Origin: Rhodoferax sp.
GTDB lineage: Bacteria; Pseudomonadota; Gammaproteobacteria; Burkholderiales; Burkholderiaceae_C
Direction: 5' to 3'
Assembly (NCBI GenBank): GCA_013791765.1
Contig: VMTC01000130.1
Span: 1 to 53,794, forward strand
Length of the DNA stretch: 53,794 nucleotides
Positions within the stretch are counted from its first letter, which is position 1. Each line of letters begins with the position of its first letter. The translations under genes and the position numbers were made by a program. Under the pieces are notes generated by a model. That model was not told the DNA's origin and made no database searches. It saw nothing but the letters and a program-made list of their open reading frames with translations. This document shows, in pieces, positions 47,416 through 53,794 of this stretch.

Positions 47416-50400
47416 TTAGGCGTGGGCGGTGGTGGTGGCACTGGATTCGTCGTCCAGCCAATCAATCTTGTTCATCTTGCGCACCACCACAAACTCGTCG
47501 CGGTTGGTGCCGATGGTTCCGTAGTAGTTGAAGCCGTAGCTAAACTGGGCGTAGCCGCCGATCATGTGGGTGGGCTTGAGCACAATGCGCGTGACCGAGT
47601 TGTGAATGCCGCCGCGGGCACCGGTAATCTCGGAGCCGGGGGTGTTGACGATCTTCTCCTGTGCGTGGTACATCATCACCATGCCGGGATTCACCCGCTG
47701 GCTGACGATGGCGCGCGCTGCGATGGCGCCGTTGATGTTGAACAACTCGATCCAATCGTTGTCGACAATGCCGGCGCTCTTGGCGTCATCTTCGCTGAGC
47801 CAGACCACCGGGCCGCCGCGGCTGAGCGTGAGCATCATCAGGTTGTCACTGTAGGTGGAGTGGATGCCCCACTTCTGGTGCGGCGTGATGAAGTTCAGCG
47901 CAATTTCCTTGTTGCCGTTGGGCTTGATGCCCTGGATCTCGGACGTCGTTTTCAGGTCCACCGGTGGCCGGTAGCTGCTGAAACCCTCGCCAAAGGCGGT
48001 CATCCACGGATGGTCCATGTAGAACTGCTGGCGCCCGGTCAGGGTGCGCCATGGAATGTACTCATGCACATTGGTGTAGCCGGCGTTGTACGACACGGTT
48101 TCACTCTCGATGCCGCTCCAGGTCGGCGAGCTGATGATCTTGCGTGGCTGCGCCTGAATGTCGCGGAAGCGGATCTTCTCGTCCTCGCGGTGGATCGCCA
48201 AATGGGTGTGGTCCAGCCCGGTTTGTTTGCTCAGCGCTGCCCAGGCCTTGACGGCGACGTGGCCATTGGTCTCGGGTGCCAGTTGCAGCACGACTTCGCA
48301 GGCGTCGATGTCGGTGTCAATTTTTGGCATGCCGCAGGTAACGCCTTCGTCCGTCACCAGACCATTGAGTTCGCCCAGCTGCTTGACCTCGATCTGGGTG
48401 TTCCAGTTGATGCCTTTGCCACCGTTGCCGACCTTGTTCATCAGTGGCCCGAGGGCCGTGAAACGCTTGTAGACATTGGGGTAGTCGCGCTCCACCACCG
48501 TCATGTTGGGGCCAGTCTTGCCGGGGATTAGGTCAATCTCGCCGCGTTTCCAGTCCTGCACGCCAAAGGGTTGTGCCAATTCAGCGGGAGAGTCGTGCAT
48601 CAGGGGGGTGAGCACCATTTCGCGCTCGACACCCAGATGGCCAACACAGACCTCGCTGAATTTCTTGGCAAAGCCCTTGTAGATATCCCAGTCGCTGCGC
48701 GACTGCCAGGCCGGGTCTACCGCCGTCGACAAGGGGTGGATAAAGGGATGCATGTCGCTGGTGTTGAGGTCGTTCTTCTCGTACCAGGTTGCAGTGGGCA
48801 GCACGATGTCGGAGTACAGGCAGGTGGTGCTCATGCGGAAGTCCAGCGTCACCAGCAAGTCCAGCTTGCCTTCGGGCGCCTGGTCGTGCCAGACCACTTC
48901 GGTTGGCTTGGCTTCATCCTTGCCCAGGTCTTTGCCTTGCACGCCATGGCTGGTGCCCAGCAGGTGTTTCAGGAAGTACTCGTGGCCCTTGCCACTTGAT
49001 CCGATGATGTTGGAGCGCCAGACAAACATGTTGCGTGGCCAGTTGGCGGGATGGTCGGGGTCTTCGCAGCTCATCTTGAGCGAGCCGTCTGTGAGGCCCT
49101 TGACGGCATAGTCTTTAGCATCCATGCCAGCGGCTGTGGCGTCGCGCACCACCTGAAGCGGGTTGGTCTTGAGCTGCGGCGCTGACGGCAACCAGCCCAT
49201 GCGCTCGGCGCGCACGTTGTAGTCGATCATGCTGCCGGCGTAGAGCTTTTTGTCGGCCAGCGGTGACAGCACTTCTTCCATGCCCAGCTTCTCATAGCGC
49301 CACTGGTCGGTGTGGGCATAAAAGAAGCTGGTGGAGTTCATCTGCCGCGGCGGGCGAATCCAGTCCAGCGCAAAGGCTAGCGCAGTCCAGCCGGTCTGGG
49401 GCCGCAGCTTTTCCTGGCCCACGTAGTGCGCCCAGCCGCCGCCGCTTTGACCGATGCAGCCGCACATCATCAGCATGTTGATGACACCACGGTAGTTCAT
49501 GTCGGCGTGGTACCAGTGGTTCATGGCAGCACCGATGATGACCATCGACTTGCCATGCGTCCTGTCGGCGTTGTCGGCAAACTGGCGCGCCACGGTGATG
49601 AGTTGTTCGCGCGGTGTGCCGGTGATGCGCTCTTGCCAGGCCGGGGTGTAAGGCGTGTCGTCGTTGAAGTCCTTGGCAGCGAGTTCACCGGGAAGGCCGC
49701 GAGCCACGCCATAGTTGGCAACCTGCAGGTCAAACACGGTGGCCACCAGCGCCTCACGCTGGTCGCCTTCCTTGCCCAGGGAGATGCGCTGCACCGGCAC
49801 CGTGCGCACCAGCACATTGTTCGCGCCTGCGCCGGTGGCGTTGTTCGGGAAGTGTTCGCTGACGATGCCGCCAAAGTACGGGAAACCCACCTTCGCGGTC
49901 TCTAGGCTGGAGTTTTCACCTTCCATCACCGACAGTTTGAGCTTCACCTCGCCGCCGTGGCGTGCTTCCTTGGCCTGCAGATTCCACTGGCCTTCGTCGG
50001 CCCGGCCGTCCGGGCCCCAGCGGAAGCCGATAGCGCCGTTGGGTAGAACGACTTTGCCGGTGTCGTCGAAAGCGACGGTTTTCCATTCGGGGTTGTTGGC
50101 TTGCCCGAGCTTGCCATTGAAATCAGAGGCGCGCACATAGCGATCCGGCACCATGACGGTCTCACCACCAGGCAACTGATGTTCTTTGAGCATCACCAGC
50201 ATCGGCATATCGGTGTAGCGGCGCACGTAGTCGTCGAAGTAGACGCTGCGTGACTTGCCGCCATCGGGAAAGTAAAACTCCTTCAGGATGACGTGGCCCA
50301 TTGCCATCGCCACCGCAGCGTCGGTGCCCTGCTTGGGCTTCATCCAGATGTCGGACAGCTTGGCGACTTCGGAGTAGTCAGGTGTCACCGCTACCGTTTT

Positions 50401-51225
50401 GGTGCCTTTGTAGCGAACCTCGGTGAAGAAGTGCGCGTCGGGGGTGCGGGTTTGCGGTACGTTCGAGCCCCAGGCAATGATGTAGCTCGAGTTGTACCAG
50501 TCTGCCGATTCGGGCACGTCGGTTTGTTCACCCCAGACTTGGGGAGAAGCCGGTGGCAAGTCGCAGTACCAGTCATAAAAGCTCATGCTGACGCCGCCGA
50601 TCAGGCTCAAATAACGGCTGCCGGCCGCATAAGAGACCATCGACATGGCGGGAATCGGCGAGAAGCCGATGATGCGGTCTGGGCCGTGTTTTTTGATGGT
50701 GTACACATTGGCAGCCGCCACCATTTCATTGACTTCATCCCAGCTCGAGCGCACAAAGCCGCCCAAGCCGCGCACGCTCTGGTATTCCTTGCGTTTTTCA
50801 TCGGACTGGGCAATGGAGGCCCAGGCATCGACCGGGTCATTGGCGGTGCGCGCTTCGCGCCAGAGTTTGAGCAAGCGCCCGCGCACCATGGGGTATTTGA
50901 CCCGGTTGGCACTGTACAGGTACCAGCTGTAGCTGGCGCCGCGCGAGCAACCGCGTGGCTCGTGATTGGGCATGTCCCAGCGCGTGCGCGGGTAGTCGGT
51001 CTGCTGGGTTTCCCAGGTGACGATGCCGCCTTTGACGTAAATCTTCCAGGAGCAGGAGCCGGTGCAGTTCACACCGTGGGTGGAGCGCACGATCTTGTCG
51101 TGTGCCCAGCGGTCGCGGTAGGCGTCCTCCCAGGTTCGGTCTTCACCCGTGGTGACGCCATGATCGCCCGAGAAAGGCTCCCGGGCTTGTGAAAAGTAAC
51201 TGAGTCGATCCAGAAAGTGGCTCAT
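47416..51225 (-). CDS. narG: Respiratory nitrate reductase alpha subunit (molybdopterin)
   Basis: 1269 residues from the ATG at 51225 (MSHFLDRLSYFSQAREPFSG), chosen over the upstream GTG/ATG because it matches the family start. No Tat-type cleaved signal, as for cytoplasm-facing NarG. The FS0 cluster uses H-G-V-N-C-T-G-S-C and a downstream C in R-G-C-S-R-G-A. The molybdenum ligand Asp is in S-A-D-W-Y-N-S-S-Y-I-I, followed by W-G-S-N-V-P-Q-T-R-T-P-D-A-H-F. It reduces nitrate to nitrite on the cytoplasmic face. First gene of GHJI; the 121-bp gap after narK2 holds a repeat copy. Confidence 0.96.
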   Translation of the reverse strand: MSHFLDRLSYFSQAREPFSGDHGVTTGEDRTWEDAYRDRWAHDKIVRSTHGVNCTGSCSWKIYVKGGIVTWETQQTDYPRTRWDMPNHEPRGCSRGASYSWYLYSANRVKYPMVRGRLLKLWREARTANDPVDAWASIAQSDEKRKEYQSVRGLGGFVRSSWDEVNEMVAAANVYTIKKHGPDRIIGFSPIPAMSMVSYAAGSRYLSLIGGVSMSFYDWYCDLPPASPQVWGEQTDVPESADWYNSSYIIAWGSNVPQTRTPDAHFFTEVRYKGTKTVAVTPDYSEVAKLSDIWMKPKQGTDAAVAMAMGHVILKEFYFPDGGKSRSVYFDDYVRRYTDMPMLVMLKEHQLPGGETVMVPDRYVRASDFNGKLGQANNPEWKTVAFDDTGKVVLPNGAIGFRWGPDGRADEGQWNLQAKEARHGGEVKLKLSVMEGENSSLETAKVGFPYFGGIVSEHFPNNATGAGANNVLVRTVPVQRISLGKEGDQREALVATVFDLQVANYGVARGLPGELAAKDFNDDTPYTPAWQERITGTPREQLITVARQFADNADRTHGKSMVIIGAAMNHWYHADMNYRGVINMLMMCGCIGQSGGGWAHYVGQEKLRPQTGWTALAFALDWIRPPRQMNSTSFFYAHTDQWRYEKLGMEEVLSPLADKKLYAGSMIDYNVRAERMGWLPSAPQLKTNPLQVVRDATAAGMDAKDYAVKGLTDGSLKMSCEDPDHPANWPRNMFVWRSNIIGSSGKGHEYFLKHLLGTSHGVQGKDLGKDEAKPTEVVWHDQAPEGKLDLLVTLDFRMSTTCLYSDIVLPTATWYEKNDLNTSDMHPFIHPLSTAVDPAWQSRSDWDIYKGFAKKFSEVCVGHLGVEREMVLTPLMHDSPAELAQPFGVQDWKRGEIDLIPGKTGPNMTVVERDYPNVYKRFTALGPLMNKVGNGGKGINWNTQIEVKQLGELNGLVTDEGVTCGMPKIDTDIDACEVVLQLAPETNGHVAVKAWAALSKQTGLDHTHLAIHREDEKIRFRDIQAQPRKIISSPTWSGIESETVSYNAGYTNVHEYIPWRTLTGRQQFYMDHPWMTAFGEGFSSYRPPVDLKTTSEIQGIKPNGNKEIALNFITPHQKWGIHSTYSDNLMMLTLSRGGPVVWLSEDDAKSAGIVDNDWIELFNINGAIAARAIVSQRVNPGMVMMYHAQEKIVNTPGSEITGARGGIHNSVTRIVLKPTHMIGGYAQFSYGFNYYGTIGTNRDEFVVVRKMNKIDWLDDESSATTTAHA

Positions 51226-51250
51226 GGGATACCTCGTCAAAAAAAGAAAA

Positions 51251-51310
51251 AATTTATATAAAAACAGACTCTAGCCCACGTCTATCAAGCGCATATAGCT
51301 ATTAAATAAA
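51251..51310 (-). repeat. GGGCTAG-type interspersed repeat, copy 3
   Basis: Minus-strand reading: TTAATAGCTATATGCGC, then TTGATAGACGTGGGCTAGAG and a T-rich tail ending TATATAAATT. It fills most of the gap between narK2 and narG and runs up to the narG ribosome-site region, so it may supply or separate a promoter there. Confidence 0.7.
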
Positions 51311-51346
51311 TAGCTACATGATGCGATGAATGACGGGCTTGATGGC

Positions 51347-52975
51347 TTAGGGGTTCTTGATCTCAGAACCTGCACGCAGGTAGAACCACCAGTTGAGAAT
51401 CAGGCACAGCGCGTAGAACACGGCAAAGCCGTACATGGCGGTTTGTGGTGTGCCGGCCTTGATCTGGGCGCCAATGACCACCGGCGCAATGAAGGAGCCG
51501 TAGGCCCCGATGGCTGATGTCCAGCCCAGAACAGGCCCGGCTTGCTGGCGGTCAAAAATGACGCCAATGGTGCGAAAGGTGGATCCGTTGCCAATGCCGC
51601 TGGCGGCAAACAGCAATACAAAGAGCCACATGAAGGTGGAGAAATACTGTTCCGGTGTGGCCGAGCCGTAGGCCTGCATCATCACGTAGCCCACCGCAGC
51701 CGATGCCACCACCATCACAGCAGAGATCACCTGGGTCACGATGGAACCGCCCACCTTGTCAGATATCCAGCCGCCTAATGGCCGGATGAGGGCACCCACG
51801 AAGGGGCCAATCCAGGCGTAGGTCAGGGCCGAGGGTGCGTTCGGGTTTTTCAGTGTGTGAGTCATCACGCCAGCGGCATCGGGGATGTGCTGAAAGCCGA
51901 AGATCACCGTGATCGACAGCGGCAAGGCCATCGAAAAGCCAATGAAGGAGCCAAAGGTCACGATGTAGAGGGCCGTCATGGACCAGGTGTGCTTGTTGGA
52001 AAAAATGGCATATTGCTTACCAATATTGGCCTTCATTTCGCCAAAGGCGGCCAGCTTCATCACCACCAAGGTGGTCACAATGATCAGCGGCAAGGCCACC
52101 CACATATTGAGTAGACCCAGGCCGGTGGGGGCGGGCAGGTACAGGTACAGGCCGAGCAGGCCGATCAGGCCGGTCAGCGCCCAGAGGTACAAAATTTTGG
52201 CAAATGCCGCCAGCGTGCCGCCGTAGTTGGGGGAAAGCGGCATCAGGTTGTTCATGCCAAACCAGGCTGCAATCACCAGCGGCACCAACATGGCAGCCCA
52301 GATGAAGCCGGCGTTTTGAATGTAGGTGGCGGTGCCTGCGGTGATCTTGCCAAGGATCCAGCCCGAGTCTTTCACCAAGGTCATGGGCTCGCCGCCCATC
52401 ACGCCAAACACGGCGGCGGTCATGGCCAGCGGGATCAACACTTGCATGGTGGTCACGCCAAAATTGCCCAGGCCCGCGTTCAGGCCGAGTGCCGTGCCTT
52501 GCTGTTTTTTCGGGAAAAAGCCCGAAATGTTGGACATGGAGCAGGCAAAGTTGCCCCCGCCTATGCCAGATAAAAAGGCGCAAAGCTGGAACACCCACAG
52601 CGGCGTGGACTTGTCCTGTAGTGCAAAGCCGGTGATGACGGCCGGAATGATCAGCAGCGCGCTGGTCAGAAAGATGGTGTTGCGCCCGCCTGAGAGCCGG
52701 ATGAAGAACGATGCTGGAATGCGCAAGGTGGCCCCCATCAGGCCGGCAATAGCGGTCAGAGTGAACAGCTCATTGGGTTTGAAGGGAAAGCCCAGGTTGA
52801 GCATCTGCACGGTGATGATGCCCCACATCAGCCAAACGGCAAAGCCGATCAGCAGGTTGGGAATGGAGATCCACAGGTTGCGGTTCGCTATGCGCTTGCC
52901 TGTGCTTTCCCAGAACTGCTCGTCTTCAGGGCGCCAGTCGGCAATGTCAACACCGGATTGCTTTTGATTGTTCAT
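51347..52975 (-). CDS. narK2: Nitrate/nitrite MFS transporter, NarK2 type
   Basis: 542 residues with 12 or more membrane segments and an extended N-terminus (SGVDIADWRPEDEQFWEST). Nitrate-signature regions: G-I-G-G-G-N-F-A-C-S-M-S-N-I-S-G-F-F-P-K-K-Q-Q-G-T-A-L-G-L-N-A-G (about 150-180) and G-I-G-N-G-S-T-F-R-T-I in the second half. The conserved substrate arginines (I-P-A-S-F-F-I-R in TM2; F-R-T in TM8-11) are present. A nitrate/nitrite antiporter is the likely role, paired with the NarK1-type transporter upstream. It lies 121 bp upstream of narG on the same strand. Confidence 0.88.
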   Translation of the reverse strand: MNNQKQSGVDIADWRPEDEQFWESTGKRIANRNLWISIPNLLIGFAVWLMWGIITVQMLNLGFPFKPNELFTLTAIAGLMGATLRIPASFFIRLSGGRNTIFLTSALLIIPAVITGFALQDKSTPLWVFQLCAFLSGIGGGNFACSMSNISGFFPKKQQGTALGLNAGLGNFGVTTMQVLIPLAMTAAVFGVMGGEPMTLVKDSGWILGKITAGTATYIQNAGFIWAAMLVPLVIAAWFGMNNLMPLSPNYGGTLAAFAKILYLWALTGLIGLLGLYLYLPAPTGLGLLNMWVALPLIIVTTLVVMKLAAFGEMKANIGKQYAIFSNKHTWSMTALYIVTFGSFIGFSMALPLSITVIFGFQHIPDAAGVMTHTLKNPNAPSALTYAWIGPFVGALIRPLGGWISDKVGGSIVTQVISAVMVVASAAVGYVMMQAYGSATPEQYFSTFMWLFVLLFAASGIGNGSTFRTIGVIFDRQQAGPVLGWTSAIGAYGSFIAPVVIGAQIKAGTPQTAMYGFAVFYALCLILNWWFYLRAGSEIKNP

Positions 52976-52999
52976 TGGGTTCTTTCAGTGAATCGGAAA

Positions 53000-53794
53000 T
53001 TAGTTCTGCGCGTTAGATGGGCTGGCCTTGTTGCCCAGGTACTCGCTGCCGCGCACCTCGGTCCAGTACATCCAGATCAGCGATACCCACACGATGCCGT
53101 ACAGCAGCATGAAGGCGCTCGAGCGCATGCCCGTCAGGTCCATGAGCGCGCCGAACATGATGGGCAGCAGGAAACCCCCCATGCCGCCGGCCAGGCCGAC
53201 AATGCCGCTGATGGCGCCAATGTTGTGCGTGTAGTCGTCGCTGATGTACTTGAAGACACTGGCTTTGCCAAAGGCCCAGGCAACGCCCAGCGTGAACATC
53301 AAAATAGTGAACATATAGACGTTCAGGCCGATGTGAAAGGTCTTTGGCCCCGCCGTGGTGGCGATCGTCAAGTCGGTTTGCGGGTAGCTAAGCAAGAACA
53401 GGCAGACCCAGCTCACCCACAGCACCCACCAGGTCATGGCATGAGCGCCGTATTTGTCCGACAACCAGCCACCGACGGCGCGCAGGATACCGCCGGGCAG
53501 GGAGAAGCACGCAGCCAGCAAGGCGGCGGTGCGAATATCCAGCCCGAACTCGCCCACGTAGTACTGCACCATCCACAGCGACAAGGCGACATAGCCGCCA
53601 AACACGATGCTGTAGTACTGGCAGTATTTGAATACTTTGGGGTCCTTGAGCGATTTGAGCTGGTTCATGAAGCTCACTTGTTTGGCCGCGTGGTGCTCCG
53701 GGTCTGTGTGGCTGAACAGCAAGAACAAGATGACGGTGCCGAGCATGATGCCCGCATACACCTGCGGCACCATGGCCCAGCCAAAGCCAACCAC
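53000..53794 (-). CDS. narK1: Nitrate transporter, NarK1 type (partial, cut by window end)
   Basis: The last 264 residues of an MFS nitrate transporter; the N-terminal half lies beyond the window. Visible are about seven membrane segments, the between-halves loop (HTDPEHHAAKQVSFMNQLKS), F-S-L-P-G-G-I-L-R-A-V-G-G-W-L-S-D-K-Y-G, and the second nitrate signature A-W-A-F-G-K-A-S-V-F-K-Y-I-S-D-D-Y (about 175-190), which distinguishes NarK1-type proton/nitrate symporters from NarK2. It precedes narK2 by 24 bp, so the whole nar set is probably one operon starting outside the window. Confidence 0.88.
   Translation of the reverse strand: MVGFGWAMVPQVYAGIMLGTVILFLLFSHTDPEHHAAKQVSFMNQLKSLKDPKVFKYCQYYSIVFGGYVALSLWMVQYYVGEFGLDIRTAALLAACFSLPGGILRAVGGWLSDKYGAHAMTWWVLWVSWVCLFLLSYPQTDLTIATTAGPKTFHIGLNVYMFTILMFTLGVAWAFGKASVFKYISDDYTHNIGAISGIVGLAGGMGGFLLPIMFGALMDLTGMRSSAFMLLYGIVWVSLIWMYWTEVRGSEYLGNKASPSNAQN

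Overview
The window looks like chromosomal DNA of a facultatively anaerobic, metabolically versatile betaproteobacterium, most likely Burkholderiales/Comamonadaceae (Rhodoferax- or Polaromonas-like). The basis is protein style and gene combinations: a narK1-narK2-narGHJI-PpiC cluster, a three-gene 2-oxoglutarate oxidoreductase, DUF2844/DUF3443 neighbours, trifunctional PutA with an N-terminal ribbon-helix-helix domain, and a short interspersed repeat. This is inference, not a database match.

Layout. 1-4765: one arm of a large inverted repeat, a DUF2249 gene behind an NsrR-like operator, and a dienoyl-CoA isomerase/2,4-dienoyl-CoA reductase pair divergent from a PadR regulator. 4766-7380: a metal-handling patch with a decayed CsoR/RcnR-type repressor and exporter remnant (minus strand), a His-rich periplasmic protein, a HupE/UreJ-type membrane protein and a membrane-anchored protein, closed by a strong terminator. 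7551-10298: four minus-strand genes (CNNM/CBS protein, lipoprotein, ExoD, small membrane protein) joined by 1-4 base overlaps. 10416-18203: a uppP remnant, a MerR regulator and an SCP2 protein, divergent from an acyl-CoA carboxylase operon (carboxyltransferase, acyl-CoA dehydrogenase, enoyl-CoA hydratase, biotin carboxylase, beta-keto acid cleavage enzyme). This gene order resembles the atu (acyclic terpene) type more than the liu (leucine) type. 18307-20734: tRNA-Arg(TCT), a diguanylate cyclase, an IS91-type transposase remnant and the second inverted-repeat arm. 21192-29645: putA with five GTTGCA operator sites, a branched-chain amino-acid binding protein, a DUF2844/DUF3443 envelope pair and a GntR regulator.

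29789-38222 is a complete propionyl-CoA to succinyl-CoA route: methylmalonyl-CoA mutase, MeaB, PccB, PccA and an epimerase. A vapBC toxin-antitoxin module with its own promoter sits between mutase and meaB. 38391-43602 encodes a GltD-like NADPH/ferredoxin subunit plus KorA and KorB, followed by a CBS protein. This resembles the 2-oxoglutarate:NADP+ oxidoreductase of anaerobic aromatic degraders. 43625-53794 (minus strand) is the respiratory nitrate reductase cluster, with narK1 cut by the window end.

The genes share a theme. Branched or unsaturated acyl-CoAs and proline are oxidised, propionyl-CoA enters the TCA cycle, 2-oxoglutarate oxidation may supply low-potential electrons, and nitrate can accept electrons. 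Across this runs a family of about 60-bp repeats centred on GGGCTAG, with five copies mainly between genes and two candidate copies inside coding sequence. There is no CRISPR array, rRNA or phage.
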